This document shows, piece by piece, positions 42,100 through 51,488 of a DNA stretch of 64,000 nt. The position numbers and the translations under genes are program-made. Location of the stretch: assembly GCF_001969815.1 (NCBI RefSeq), contig NZ_MRBK01000014.1, forward strand, positions 141,931 to 205,930, in the 5' to 3' direction. The notes under the pieces are model-generated. The model had not been told where the DNA came from, ran no database searches, and worked only from the letters and a program-made list of their open reading frames with translations. How positions within the stretch are numbered: the first letter of the stretch is position 1; each line of letters starts with the position of its first letter. The DNA comes from Bacillus swezeyi (GTDB lineage Bacteria > Bacillota > Bacilli > Bacillales > Bacillaceae).

Positions 42100-42432
42100 T
42101 TATTCGGTTTTCTCCTTTATCCAATCATAAACTGACTTGGCGCAGTTTGTGACGGAATCGGCCAGCGCGCGGCCCGCCGAAGAAAAAAGGTTGAATGCTT
42201 CCAGTTGTTCAAGCTCTTTCTGTTTTTCTTCCAAGTCGATCTCATGACCGAGAATGGAAGCCTCTTTTGCGTCTCCTTCAGAAATGCTGAGCGCTCCTTT
42301 TAAATCAGGGTCTTGATATCCTTTCATTTCAAGCATTCCATTATTGGCCTGCTGCATGCCGACGAGAACACCGAAAAACATGACAGCGCAGGCCAATATG
42401 CATTTTCCTATAAAAGAAGCCACTTTTATCAC
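42100..42432 (-). CDS. yqxA: YqxA (DUF3679) membrane-anchored protein
   Basis: A 110-residue protein with an N-terminal membrane segment (MIKVASFIGKCILACAVMFFGVLVGM) and a charged extracytoplasmic part. YqxA of subtilis lies in the same place, downstream of spoIIP, and its function is unknown. ATG 42432 with AGGAGCAGGTGATAAA-like upstream bases (CAGGTGATAAAAGTGGC). It starts six bases after spoIIP, so it is likely coexpressed in the mother cell or with spoIIP. Confidence 0.85.
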   Translation of the reverse strand: MIKVASFIGKCILACAVMFFGVLVGMQQANNGMLEMKGYQDPDLKGALSISEGDAKEASILGHEIDLEEKQKELEQLEAFNLFSSAGRALADSVTNCAKSVYDWIKEKTE

Positions 42433-42438
42433 CTGCTC

Positions 42439-43644
42439 CTATTGTTTTTTCTTATCGTCTTCGCCGGAATGACCATCTACCTTCTCAGCCTCCCAGTACA
42501 TCCCGCTGAAAACGTCTGCCATAGCGTCCGCCGCCCGTTCAAGCTCCTCGCGGTTATTGTCCACACCGCCAAACTCTATTAAGATGGATCGTTCATTTAA
42601 ATCCTGATTGTACACCCCATTATCCCCAGAAGCGCCTTTTGATATAACGCCTCGGCTTAAACCGGGGTATTTTTTTTCAAGCCCTTCATGGAGCTCTTTT
42701 GCCATCTTGAAATTGGCTTCAAAATTGGAGCTTTTTTTGCCGATTACAAATGCGAGCCGCGCATAGCTTTTTCCGTTTATCGTCGTTGTCGTCGCTTTTT
42801 TGCGCGTTGCATCCCTGTGAATGTCTATAAAATATTGCAAGTTTTTATTTTCAGCCATCGCTTCCTTGACAACAGGTCTTGATTCGTCATAGGACCGCGA
42901 ATAATCCCAGCCCTTTTTCTTCAGGTTCGCCTGGACATCTGTTTTATCAACCATGGCGCCCACCCCTTGAGACGACAGCGCTTCACCCAGCATATCGCTG
43001 ACAAGCGTGACATTGGCTTTCGAATGTATAGCAAGATCGGGATCGGTCTCACCTTTTAAAAAGGGAAGATAGGATTCCGTATTATGAGTGTTATAAATAA
43101 ACACCACTTTTTTATCACCTGTTGACTGTTCAGGAGGATTCTTATTCTCTTTTTTCTCTTTGCTTTTCCCTTCAAGCTCTGCAAGATTTGCTTCTCTTTC
43201 TTCTTTTAAAACCTCAGCCGGCGGCTGAGATTCAGAAGGCATATTCGTATAATCCGTCCCCTGCCCGGCAACGAGAATGTCTGAATCAAAATGTGAAAAA
43301 CCGGGGAGCTCGCGGCCGAGAAAACTTCGCGGATCTTTTAAATTAATGCTTGTCGCCAGTTTCAAAACCAAGGGAGAAAGCTCAAACTTTTTATTGGGTT
43401 CAGGCAGTGCTGATGCAAAGTAGTGGTTTTCCATCCCTAAAATGTGTCCGAACGTCTCCCCCGCCAGCTCATCCGCCACCCGATACAATGATGAAGACGG
43501 CCGCAATTCAGGGCGGAGAGATGTGAGCACTCCTGATAAAATAAAAATGAGCAGCAGGCTGACGATAAACAAGAAGACTGTCTTCACCGCGGTCCTTCCA
43601 TTTACAGCCAGCACAAACTGACGGTTCCTGCCTCTTTTTCTCAT
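42439..43644 (-). CDS. spoIIP: Stage II sporulation protein P (SpoIIP)
   Basis: A 401-residue membrane-bound peptidoglycan amidase/endopeptidase of the engulfment machinery (with SpoIID and SpoIIM). N-terminal membrane helix (about 20-41), linker rich in charged residues, then the amidase_3-like SpoIIP domain: YNTHNTESYLPF (about 185), DIHRDATRKK (about 280), IEFGGVDNN (about 370). ATG 43644 (MRKRGRNRQ) with CTGGAGGGATTTACG; the open frame to 43707 is not needed. Confidence 0.96.
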   Translation of the reverse strand: MRKRGRNRQFVLAVNGRTAVKTVFLFIVSLLLIFILSGVLTSLRPELRPSSSLYRVADELAGETFGHILGMENHYFASALPEPNKKFELSPLVLKLATSINLKDPRSFLGRELPGFSHFDSDILVAGQGTDYTNMPSESQPPAEVLKEEREANLAELEGKSKEKKENKNPPEQSTGDKKVVFIYNTHNTESYLPFLKGETDPDLAIHSKANVTLVSDMLGEALSSQGVGAMVDKTDVQANLKKKGWDYSRSYDESRPVVKEAMAENKNLQYFIDIHRDATRKKATTTTINGKSYARLAFVIGKKSSNFEANFKMAKELHEGLEKKYPGLSRGVISKGASGDNGVYNQDLNERSILIEFGGVDNNREELERAADAMADVFSGMYWEAEKVDGHSGEDDKKKQ

Positions 43645-43736
43645 CGTAAATCCCTCCAGAGCTTGTCTAGTAAATAGACTATGTACAAGATAGAGGAAGT
43701 AGAACAAGTTCTAATATTCGATGGGCACATTAAAAA

Positions 43737-43755
43737 GACGGCTGGTTAAGCCGCC
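43737..43755 (-). terminator. Terminator of gpr
   Basis: GACGGCT (43737-43743) and AGCCGCC (43749-43755), with TTTTTAAT on the minus strand after the gpr stop. Confidence 0.7.
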
Positions 43756-43760
43756 TTGTG

Positions 43761-44867
43761 TTAGTGATTATACATCCCTTTGTTTTCCTGTGACACATTG
43801 CTGTGAAGAGCAGTGTTCAGTCCGTTTGCAATCACATTCGCCATATCATCGATAAATGTATCGACTTCTTTGGGCGTCACCATTAAATTATGGCCGAGCG
43901 GGGCAAGCACTTCATGAATGAGCTGCCTTTTTTCCTCCTCTGCCAGACCTCCGACAATGCCGAGAAACGACTTGCGCTGCTCTTCATCAGGGAGATCTTC
44001 ATCAGTGAGAACCTTCTTTTTTCCGAAGCTCATGCCGGCCGGTACGAGAGAGCGGGATGGGCTTTCATCTTTCATCTCTCTTCCAAAGTGCTTCAAAATA
44101 TAGTCGATCGTATCACTTGTAATCGTCACCGCATCGACAACCGTCGGTACGCCGATAGCAATGACCGGAATGCCGAGCGTCTCCTTGCTCAACTCTTTTC
44201 TTTTATTCCCCACCCCTGATCCGGGATGAATTCCGCTGTCGGAAATTTGAATGGTGGAATTGACCCGCTCTATCGCTCTTGATGCGAGGGCATCAATCGC
44301 AATCACAAAATCAGGCTTTGACCGGTCGATCACACCTTGAATAATATCGCTCGTCTCTATCCCCGTCAGGCCCATCACACCCGGAGAAAGCGCGCTGACC
44401 GGCCGGTATCCGTCCTGGACATTTTCAGGCTGCAGCTTAAACAGGTGCCTCGTAACCAAAAGGCTTTCAGTTACAAGCGGTCCGAGTGAATCCGGTGTGA
44501 CATTCCAGTTGCCAAGCCCGACGATTAAACAGCTGGCGTCCTCTGAAATATTCAAAAAATCCAGAAAAGCGGAAAATTCCTTTGCAAACACATTGATCAC
44601 GTTATCCTGAAGTGCTGAATCCTGCTGTCTGATGCCCTGTGTTTCAAACGTTAAATAGCGCCCTGCTTTTTTCCCTGACAGCTTTGCGCCTTCTTCATCA
44701 ATATCCATCGTTTGAACTTTTATTCCTTCTTCTTCATATTCTTTGATTGTAAACCCTTTGAGCTCTTTTTTGGGAGAGGCTTCCTTTTCATGCGCCAGGT
44801 CCTTCGCTTCAACGGCCAAATCTGTCCGAACGGTATATTGACTTAAATCAAGCTTTTTGTTCTCCAT
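43761..44867 (-). CDS. gpr: Germination protease Gpr
   Basis: A 368-residue self-processing aspartic-like protease that degrades small acid-soluble spore proteins at germination. Residues 1-16 or so form the propeptide ([21 protein letters not shown]; cleavage after ..QY/...RTDLAVE as in subtilis). The conserved core has [51 protein letters not shown] 44867, GGAGGGAATGCAAAT. Forespore gene in subtilis; I see no clear sigma-G element. Divergent from rpsT. Confidence 0.96.
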   Translation of the reverse strand: MENKKLDLSQYTVRTDLAVEAKDLAHEKEASPKKELKGFTIKEYEEEGIKVQTMDIDEEGAKLSGKKAGRYLTFETQGIRQQDSALQDNVINVFAKEFSAFLDFLNISEDASCLIVGLGNWNVTPDSLGPLVTESLLVTRHLFKLQPENVQDGYRPVSALSPGVMGLTGIETSDIIQGVIDRSKPDFVIAIDALASRAIERVNSTIQISDSGIHPGSGVGNKRKELSKETLGIPVIAIGVPTVVDAVTITSDTIDYILKHFGREMKDESPSRSLVPAGMSFGKKKVLTDEDLPDEEQRKSFLGIVGGLAEEEKRQLIHEVLAPLGHNLMVTPKEVDTFIDDMANVIANGLNTALHSNVSQENKGMYNH

Positions 44868-44971
44868 ATTTGCATTCCCTCCAAAAACATAACTGCTGTT
44901 AGTGTTGCCCAGCTGGTCTGCAAACATTCCCCGAGAGCGCCGCTTTCAAATAAAAATACTTTACATTTATA

Positions 44972-45000
44972 TTGCAATCTAAGGGTGTGTTTGATAGAAT
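44972..45000 (+). promoter_or_regulatory. Sigma-A promoter of rpsT
   Basis: TTGCAA (44972-44977), 17 bases, TAGAAT (44995-45000). Confidence 0.7.
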
Positions 45001-45072
45001 ACAATTTGTTCTATTGTTGAGATCTAACCTATAGAAACGGAACAGAGGTTATGTCTTAGGAGGTGAAACACA

Positions 45073-45339
45073 TTGCCAAACATTAAATCAGCGATCAAAC
45101 GCACTAAAACAAACAACGAGCGCCGCGCGCACAACGCTACGATCAAATCTGCAATGCGCACTGCTATCAAACAAGTTGAAACACTTGTAAGCAACAACGA
45201 AGCAGACAAAGCGAAAGCTGCTCTATCTGCAGCAGCGAAGAAAATCGATAAAGCAGCGAAAAAAGGTCTTGTCCACGAAAATACTGCAGCTCGTTACAAA
45301 TCAAATCTAGCTAAAAAAGTGAACGGACTTTCTGCATAA
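45073..45339 (+). CDS. rpsT: 30S ribosomal protein bS20
   Basis: An 88-residue basic helical bS20 ([25 protein letters not shown]...) with [17 protein letters not shown] near the end. It starts at TTG 45073, with AGGAGGTGAAACACA before it, giving strong initiation despite the weak codon. TTG starts in rpsT are a known feature in bacteria. Own promoter and terminator. Confidence 0.97.
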   Translation: MPNIKSAIKRTKTNNERRAHNATIKSAMRTAIKQVETLVSNNEADKAKAALSAAAKKIDKAAKKGLVHENTAARYKSNLAKKVNGLSA

Positions 45340-45344
45340 TAGAA

Positions 45345-45369
45345 AGCTTGGCCCGGCCAAGCTTTTTTG
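45345..45369 (+). terminator. Terminator of rpsT
   Basis: AGCTTGGC (45345-45352) and GCCAAGCT (45356-45363) with TTTTTT following. Confidence 0.85.
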
Positions 45370-45380
45370 CTTGCATTCGA

Positions 45381-45415
45381 AAAAACGGCCCTCCTTTAAA
45401 GAGAGCCGTTTTTTT
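45381..45415 (-). terminator. Terminator of holA
   Basis: CGGC (45386-45389) and GCCG (45405-45408) core with CTC/GAG above and T-runs on both strands; read from the minus strand it follows the holA stop. Confidence 0.65.
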
Positions 45416-46439
45416 CATTGGGCTGCAAAAGCTGCAGCAGAAACAGTTCAAGCAAAAGCTGCTTGTCTTTTTTGCCCGTTTTCATTTCATAATCCATAAC
45501 GGCGAGCTGCTCAATGATGCTCTTGAGTTCTTGTTCCGAAAAGAGCTTCGCCTGGTCGATCGCCAGCTTAATCCTGAACGGATGGACTTTAAGGTTTGAA
45601 GCAATTTGCTTTTGTCCGTATCCCTGCTGTGAAAAATATTTGGTCTGTAGCAGCAGCCTGAACTGATTTGCAATCAGCGCCATCATTTTAATGGGTTCTT
45701 CATTTTGCTTTAATAGGTCGTAGAAAATCTGCAGCGCTTCTGTACGCTTGCGGTTTACGACCTTGTTGATCAATTCAAAAATATTTTGCTCAAGCCCTCT
45801 GGCCACAAGCTTTTTGACGTCATCCAGCATGATCGAATCCCGATCACCGATATATGTACTGAGCTTTTTCACCTCTTGGGCAATAGATGACAGGCTGGCA
45901 TTGCACAGGATGACAAGCTCCTGAGCCGCTTCAGTTTCAATATGTTTCCCCTCTGACTTCGCAAGGCTTGTGACAAAGTCAGCCGTTTCTTTGCCGTTTA
46001 GTTCTTTCGCTTCAACCATGTGTGCGTGTTTTTTCAGCAGCTTAGTCAGCTTTTTTCGCTCATCAAGCTTTTCATAAGGGGCGAGCAGAACAAAAACGGA
46101 ATAAGGAGCAGGCTGTGAAATGTAAGCCTCTAAAACCCCAAGATTATGCTCAAGCTTTTCTTTCTTTTTTTCAGCCGTTAAAAAAGACGGATTTTTGGCA
46201 ACAACAAGACGCCTCTCCCCCATAAACGGAAAGGTTTCAGCATCTTCAACGGCAAGATCCAGTGCCTCTTCCTCCAAATCAAATACGGAGAGATTAAAAT
46301 CCTTCGTTTCTTCATCAACGACTGCTTGTCTGATCCTTTGGACCGTCTCCTGCAGGAGATATGTCTCTTTTCCGTACAAACAGTAAACAGGATGAATATC
46401 GCCTTTTTTTAAGCTTTTCCAAACATCAAATACTATCAT
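45396..46439 (-). CDS. holA: DNA polymerase III delta subunit HolA
   Basis: A 347-residue clamp-loader delta subunit (YqeN in subtilis). N-terminal AAA+-like domain (SLKKGDIHPVYCLYGKETYLLQETVQRI) without functional Walker motifs, a middle lid, and C-terminal helical collar (QLALIANQFRLLLQTKYFSQQGYGQKQIASNLKVHPFRIKLA). Opens the DnaN clamp. ATG 46439 after GAGAGGAAAGTACAG; a longer frame goes to 46460. Confidence 0.95.
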   Translation of the reverse strand: MIVFDVWKSLKKGDIHPVYCLYGKETYLLQETVQRIRQAVVDEETKDFNLSVFDLEEEALDLAVEDAETFPFMGERRLVVAKNPSFLTAEKKKEKLEHNLGVLEAYISQPAPYSVFVLLAPYEKLDERKKLTKLLKKHAHMVEAKELNGKETADFVTSLAKSEGKHIETEAAQELVILCNASLSSIAQEVKKLSTYIGDRDSIMLDDVKKLVARGLEQNIFELINKVVNRKRTEALQIFYDLLKQNEEPIKMMALIANQFRLLLQTKYFSQQGYGQKQIASNLKVHPFRIKLAIDQAKLFSEQELKSIIEQLAVMDYEMKTGKKDKQLLLELFLLQLLQPNEKNGSL

Positions 46440-46668
46440 CTGTACTTTCCTCTCTTTCATCCTTCCCTTCTATCGTAAATCGTGTGTCCCAATTAGTAAA
46501 GAGAGAAGCGGAGTCATCCGCTCTCTCATTTATAATAAACGCCTTCTATAAACCCCCGGGTCAGTTTATAAAAGACGATGTTCATAAATTTTAGAAAACG
46601 GTTGCAGGAAGCTTCTAGATTTTTGCAAAGAATTGAATTATACTGGATATCAATAGGAGGGGTAAATT

Positions 46669-46800
46669 GTGAATGAATTTGAAAAAGACGTACAAAGCAA
46701 ACGGAACGATCTTGTAGATTCGGGTGTCGGTTTTGTCGTGACTTTTGGATTTTTCGCTACAATGTTTATCATCGCTACTGTTATCCATCTGGCCGCATAA
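46669..46800 (+). CDS. yqzM: YqzM, small membrane protein
   Basis: A 43-residue peptide (MNEFEKDVQSKRNDLVDSGVGFVVTFGFFATMFIIATVIHLAA) with a charged N-terminus and a single transmembrane helix of about 20 residues. It matches YqzM of subtilis in sequence and position between comEC and holA. Start GTG 46669, preceded by ATAGGAGGGGTAAATT. Function unknown. Convergent with comEC. Confidence 0.88.
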   Translation: MNEFEKDVQSKRNDLVDSGVGFVVTFGFFATMFIIATVIHLAA

Positions 46801-46871
46801 TGCGACAAAAGGATTTTACTCCGATCGACGACTTGCTTAAGAAGGAATCTTTTCACTTTCCATCAGCCAAC

Positions 46872-46896
46872 GACTGCTTGAACGGCAGTCTTTTTT
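46872..46896 (+). terminator. Terminator of yqzM
   Basis: GACTGC (46872-46877) and GCAGTC (46885-46890) then TTTTTT, ending two bases before the comEC stop codon on the other strand. Confidence 0.7.
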
Positions 46897-46897
46897 A

Positions 46898-49222
46898 TTA
46901 TGGGGAATGTACTTTATCATATGGAGGATGGAGCCAAAACGTTCCGTTCCCCCTTCTAAATAGGTATTGAATCGCTCCGTCGCGGTCTGTTCTGAAGACC
47001 TTGACGTGATGCCGGTTTAAAATGTCCAGCACTTCCTTGTTCGGATGGCGGTAGCGGTTATTTTCCCCTGCTGAAATAAGAGCTGTTTCCGGCTCGATTT
47101 GCTCGATCAGTTCCTCTCCTGTCGAACCCTTGCTGCCGTGATGACCGACTTTTAGAACATCAGCTTTTAGACGGGGAAAGACTTCTACGATCTCCCGCTC
47201 GCCTTCCTTTTCCAAATCGCCTGTCAAAAGCCAGGATAAACCGCCCATTTTCATCCACAAAACGAGAGAACTGTTATTTTTGCTGCCGTCTGCCGTTTCC
47301 GGGGAAAGAACGTAAAACTCCAGCTCGCCTATGTTCAGCCGGTCGCCTCTTTTAGCCACTTTAACATCAACACCTCTTTTTAATGCAAGGCGGAGAAGTT
47401 CCTGATCTGACGATTCCGCCGCATAGCCTTTCGGTACAATCAATTGCTTTACTTTATGTTTCTTCATCAAAAACTCGGCTTCTCCGACATGATCTTGATC
47501 GGCGTGCGTCAGAATTAAAGCATCAAGCTTTTTAATCCCTTTTGAATTGAGAAACGGCAGCAGCACACTGTCTCCCAAGGAAAAAGCTTTTCTTCTTTCT
47601 CTCCATGGCTCCTTCTTGAACGAAACGATTCCCCCCGTATCGATTAAGACAGTGCCGTTTTGTCCGGGAGCACTGACATACATGCTGTCTCCCTGTCCGA
47701 TATCAAGCATTGTAACCTCCCCACCCTGAGTTAAATGCGGCTTGGCCGCATGAAACAGCAAAACAGCGGCGAGCAGACAGGACGGAATGACGAGTCTTCT
47801 GAAAGAGAGCGCTTTTTCCATAGATATCAGAAGCATGCAGATAGACACGAGATAAAAAAGCAGTTGAATACCATCCGGTTTGACGGCAGTGAACGTAAAC
47901 ATATCTGCGGAAGAAACAGTTTTTACCGCCATATGACTCCATCCAAGCAGCACATCAAGCATGCCGGCCGCAGCTCCACCCACAGGGCGCACTAATAACA
48001 GAGCCAGCAAACTGGCAAATGACAGCGGCATAACGATGCACACATAAAACGGCACAAAAAATAAATTCATGAGAACGCTGAGAAATGAAAACTCTTGAAA
48101 ATGAAAGAGGAGAATCGGAAGGGAACCGAGCTGAGCCAAAAAAGAAGCCAGCAGCAATTGACCAATTCGATTTCTCTGCTTGGCCAATATCTCTTTTGAA
48201 AGAATGAAGACGAAGGAAACGGCGAAGGAAAGCTGAAACCCGGCCTGAAAAAGCATATAGGGCTTGTAAAGCAGCAAACCAAGGCAGGCAATGCCGAGAA
48301 CTTCGGCACTCTTCAAGCGCTTTGTAAACAAAGAAGAGATCAGGTATATTTCCGTCATGAACGCCGCCCTCAACACTGATGGAGCTCCGCCGCTTAAAAC
48401 GGCGGCGGCGGGAAGTCCTATGATGAGAACCCATTTTGCCCCTTCCCTCGTGATGCCGAGACGCAGCAGTATATAAAAAACGGCGGCGGAAAGAATGCCT
48501 ACATGCAGTCCCGAAATCGCTAAAAGATGGATGATTCCAAGACTTTGATAGCCGTCCAGCACTTCCTGTTCAATGAGAAAACGATCGCCGAAAGCAAGCG
48601 CCCGTACAATACCGGCAGATGTTTCAGGCATGCTGTCTTCAATGAAAGCAAGTCCGGATTTTCGGATTTTTAATAAAAATGAAGAAAGACCGCCTCCGGG
48701 CTTGCAGCTTTCGACCGATTGAACCGTAAAGTTCCAGTGAATTCCTTTTGCGCGTAAATACTCTTTATCATCAAACGTCCCCGGCACCGTTGCTCTTTTC
48801 GGTGTTTTTAATTCGCCTTTCAAGAAACACATGCTGCCTGGTTCAAGCGCTTTAAGCATTCTTTTTTCTTCCGGAGACTGGATGATATAGCCCGCCTTCA
48901 GCGACTCTCCCTCAGATGTTTCAGCTATGAAGGTAAGGCGGTCTCCATCCATTCTCGGAATATCCTGAACAGCCGCATTCGTTTGAAATGCACCCTCCTG
49001 ATAAATTGTGGCATTCAAGTTGTCAACGATCAAAAAGTAAATGAAGTAAAAACCGCAAAGCATTGTACAGATCATGAAGAGGAGAAATTGTTTCTTGATC
49101 AAACAGAAGATCAAAAGCAGACATAAAAAGACGGATAAGGAGATAAAAGATGAAGATTGAGCGAAAGCAATTCCAGCTGCCGCTGAAATTGCCCCGCAGG
49201 GGAAGAGGCGGTATCTAGCCAT
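46898..49222 (-). CDS. comEC: Competence DNA channel protein ComEC
   Basis: A 774-residue membrane channel that carries single-stranded transforming DNA into the cell. N-terminal hydrophobic cluster and OB fold (about 1-160), the competence domain with several transmembrane helices (about 200-480), and a C-terminal metallo-beta-lactamase-like domain (about 500-760) with LDIGQGDSM, LTHADQDHVGEAEF and VGHHGSKGST. ATG 49222. Six bases after the comEB stop; all three comE genes form one operon. Confidence 0.96.
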   Translation of the reverse strand: MARYRLFPCGAISAAAGIAFAQSSSFISLSVFLCLLLIFCLIKKQFLLFMICTMLCGFYFIYFLIVDNLNATIYQEGAFQTNAAVQDIPRMDGDRLTFIAETSEGESLKAGYIIQSPEEKRMLKALEPGSMCFLKGELKTPKRATVPGTFDDKEYLRAKGIHWNFTVQSVESCKPGGGLSSFLLKIRKSGLAFIEDSMPETSAGIVRALAFGDRFLIEQEVLDGYQSLGIIHLLAISGLHVGILSAAVFYILLRLGITREGAKWVLIIGLPAAAVLSGGAPSVLRAAFMTEIYLISSLFTKRLKSAEVLGIACLGLLLYKPYMLFQAGFQLSFAVSFVFILSKEILAKQRNRIGQLLLASFLAQLGSLPILLFHFQEFSFLSVLMNLFFVPFYVCIVMPLSFASLLALLLVRPVGGAAAGMLDVLLGWSHMAVKTVSSADMFTFTAVKPDGIQLLFYLVSICMLLISMEKALSFRRLVIPSCLLAAVLLFHAAKPHLTQGGEVTMLDIGQGDSMYVSAPGQNGTVLIDTGGIVSFKKEPWRERRKAFSLGDSVLLPFLNSKGIKKLDALILTHADQDHVGEAEFLMKKHKVKQLIVPKGYAAESSDQELLRLALKRGVDVKVAKRGDRLNIGELEFYVLSPETADGSKNNSSLVLWMKMGGLSWLLTGDLEKEGEREIVEVFPRLKADVLKVGHHGSKGSTGEELIEQIEPETALISAGENNRYRHPNKEVLDILNRHHVKVFRTDRDGAIQYLFRRGNGTFWLHPPYDKVHSP

Positions 49223-49228
49223 TTCAAA

Positions 49229-49798
49229 TTAAACATAGCTTGTGAACAGTCTATTTGCCTGCTCATGTATTTTTCTGATTTCCTCTTCCTCAAGCCCTTT
49301 TTCAGACAGCTGTCTGATAAGATCGGCTACAAATGATAGTTTTTCTTGATTTTTCAAATCAATGATCATTTCGTCCAGCTCTACCTGCTCCACTTTAACG
49401 GAAGCCTGATCGAACAGCTCCACCGCATAAGGGTGGTTTTTATAATCCTTCGCATAATATATGGTTTTAATGCCTGCTTGAATAATTGATTTGCAGCATT
49501 GGATGCACGGAAAATGAGTGACATATATTTCTGCGCCTTCAGTCGGTACGCCGAATTTCGCGCATTGCAGGATCGCGTTCATCTCCGCATGAATCGTCCT
49601 AATGCAATGCCCGTCCACTATATAGCAGCCTTCATCCGCACAATGGACGCCTCCTGCGATCGATCCGTTATACCCTCCCGCTATAATGCGCTTATCCCTG
49701 ACAATCGTTGCTCCTACAGCAAGTCTTGTACATGTGCTGCGAAGCGCCAGCAAATGGCTTTGCGCCATAAAATATTGATCCCATGAAATGCGTTCCAC
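49229..49798 (-). CDS. comEB: dCMP deaminase-family protein ComEB
   Basis: A 189-residue zinc deaminase-like protein. HAEMNAIL (HAE zinc/catalytic motif, near 70) and THFPCIQCCKSI (PCxxC, near 94) are present, so the active site is intact and dCMP deamination is plausible, though in competence it acts in positioning the uptake apparatus. I take GTG 49798 as the start, exactly the subtilis length, with GGAGGGAAAACAA in front; ATG 49813 overlaps that site. Confidence 0.95.
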   Translation of the reverse strand: MERISWDQYFMAQSHLLALRSTCTRLAVGATIVRDKRIIAGGYNGSIAGGVHCADEGCYIVDGHCIRTIHAEMNAILQCAKFGVPTEGAEIYVTHFPCIQCCKSIIQAGIKTIYYAKDYKNHPYAVELFDQASVKVEQVELDEMIIDLKNQEKLSFVADLIRQLSEKGLEEEEIRKIHEQANRLFTSYV

Positions 49799-49866
49799 TT
49801 GTTTTCCCTCCAAAAATACGATGTAAGCTTCCCTAAGTGTACATATGTTTATCCAAGAACGTCAAT

Positions 49867-50502
49867 TTACTTTACCGAGATTGAGGATTTTATTTTTTCA
49901 AATGACTTTTCTCCAATTCCCGAAACATTTGTAATGTCTTCTATTGTCTGAAAGGGGCCATTTTCCTCCCGGTATGTGATGATCGATTCCGCCTTTGAAG
50001 GCCCGACACCCGGAATCTCCTGAAGCTCTTCAGATGAAGCGGTATTAATATTGATCATTTCACCCGCTCCGCCATCTGCGGCAGATGCTACCGATTCAGA
50101 AGGTATGGGAGCTGCTTCTTCTCCTTCATACGGAATATAAAGAACCATGCCATCCTGTAAAACGGCAGCCAGATTGACTTGTTCCTCAGCTGCTTTTTTC
50201 ACTGTGCCGCCAGCTTTTTTTAGTAGATGATGCACTCGGTCGCCGGCCCTCATCTCATAAACGCCCGGCTGTTTCACAGCCCCCTTCAGATCTATCACTA
50301 TCGCTTCTGCTTCTTTGGCTTTCTCATCCTTTTTTACAGTTTGCGGCCGGTCAGACGAATGAGCCGCAGCTTCATCAGGCACACTCGGGCTTGCGGAGGG
50401 TTCATGCTTGACGTTTTGCATGACGATGATCGCACTGATGATTATGACAAGCACAAATCCCCCTGCTGCAAACCATTTGTATTGCTTAAGCCAATTCGGC
50501 AA
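49867..50502 (-). CDS. comEA: Competence DNA receptor ComEA
   Basis: About 211 residues. N-terminal transmembrane anchor (KWFAAGGFVLVIIISAIIVMQ), flexible linker, SLBB/oligomerisation domain (VIDLKGAVKQPGVYEMRAGDR), and two C-terminal helix-hairpin-helix DNA-binding motifs (ELQEIPGVGPSKAESIITYREENG and DITNVSGIGEKSFEKIK). Likely start is TTG 50502 after AGCAGGTGAGCAGT; GTG 50511 (214 aa) is less well placed. Divergent from comER; a 73-bp shared gap. I see no convincing ComK box. Confidence 0.94.
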   Translation of the reverse strand: MPNWLKQYKWFAAGGFVLVIIISAIIVMQNVKHEPSASPSVPDEAAAHSSDRPQTVKKDEKAKEAEAIVIDLKGAVKQPGVYEMRAGDRVHHLLKKAGGTVKKAAEEQVNLAAVLQDGMVLYIPYEGEEAAPIPSESVASAADGGAGEMININTASSEELQEIPGVGPSKAESIITYREENGPFQTIEDITNVSGIGEKSFEKIKSSISVK

Positions 50503-50584
50503 ACTGCTCACCTGCTTTCATACATATTTTGACTGGCACTTTCATATCGTTTAAAAGATACAGGTTTAAAGGAGGGGAGAACGA

Positions 50585-51406
50585 TTGAATATCGGCTTTA
50601 TCGGCACAGGAAATATGGGGACTATACTAATTGAGGCGTTAGTTGAATCTAAAGCAGTCATTCCCTCATCTTTAACAATTACAAATCGAACGATCGACAA
50701 AGCGTTAAACATAAAAAAGCGATTTCCAGACATTCAGGTTGCAGAGCGGCCGGAAGAAGTCATTTCGGAAAGTGAGGCCGTATTTATTTGTGTTAAGCCG
50801 CTGGACATCTATCCTTTGTTAAAACGACTGGCACCCGCTTTCTCCAAAGATCAGATTCTGATCACCATAACCAGCCCGGTACAGGTCGAACAGCTTGAAA
50901 GCGTCGTTTCCTGTCAGGCGGCAAGAGTGATTCCGAGCATTACAAACAGGGCTTTGTCAGGCGTTTCGCTTTTAACTTTCGGTGAGAGCTGCAATGCCGA
51001 GGCAAAAGAAAAGATCACAGATACAATGAAAAAAATATCGATTCCACTGGAAATCGAAAGCGGAATTACACGAGTCGCCTCAGATATCGTCAGTTGCGGC
51101 CCCGCCTTTATCAGCTACTTAATTCAAGAATTGATTCATGCAGCTGTGAAAGAAACATCTGTGACAAAAGAGGACGCCATTTTGATGTCAAAGGAGATGC
51201 TGGTCGGTCTCGGACGGCTCCTTGAAACAGAAGTTTACACATTGCCGGCGCTTCAAGAAAAGGTTTGTGTAAAAGGCGGAGTGACCGGAGAGGGTTTAAA
51301 AGCACTGGAAAACGGTGCCCAGGATATGTTCCGGCAAATGTTCAGGAACACGCATTTGAAGTATGAAGAGGATATTGCCGCAGTCAAGAAGCAATTTCCT
51401 GTGTGA
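50585..51406 (+). CDS. comER: ComER, pyrroline-5-carboxylate reductase-like protein
   Basis: A 273-residue Rossmann-fold protein of the ProC family. N-terminal NADP motif FIGTGNMGTILIEAL, CVKPLDIYPLL, VIPSITNRALSGVS and the C-terminal dimerisation part with VCVKGGVTGEGLKALENG. Enzymatic role unknown; in some bacilli comER affects sporulation/biofilm. Start TTG 50585 with AAAGGAGGGGAGAACGA. Divergent to comEA, convergent to yqeM. Confidence 0.93.
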   Translation: MNIGFIGTGNMGTILIEALVESKAVIPSSLTITNRTIDKALNIKKRFPDIQVAERPEEVISESEAVFICVKPLDIYPLLKRLAPAFSKDQILITITSPVQVEQLESVVSCQAARVIPSITNRALSGVSLLTFGESCNAEAKEKITDTMKKISIPLEIESGITRVASDIVSCGPAFISYLIQELIHAAVKETSVTKEDAILMSKEMLVGLGRLLETEVYTLPALQEKVCVKGGVTGEGLKALENGAQDMFRQMFRNTHLKYEEDIAAVKKQFPV

Positions 51407-51458
51407 TTCATTGTTCCATATCCGCGGTGCTTTCTCAACAAAGGAAAATGGCATTTTT

Positions 51459-51488
51459 AAAACCATCGTCATATTAAACGATGGTTTT
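51459..51488. terminator. Terminator between comER and yqeM
   Basis: AAAACCATCGT (51459-51469) and ACGATGGTTTT (51478-51488). The yqeM stop codon falls in the loop, so its last codons form one arm; the hairpin has A/T flanks on both sides. Confidence 0.7.

Noticed and set aside
43701..43712. LexA-like inverted repeat upstream of spoIIP
   Set aside because: Arms AGAAC/GTTCT are separated by two bases; Bacillus LexA sites need GAAC-N4-GTTC.
50503..50584. ComK box between comEA and comER
   Set aside because: Expected from subtilis biology, but I could not find the paired A4-N5-T4 pattern here; only degenerate matches.
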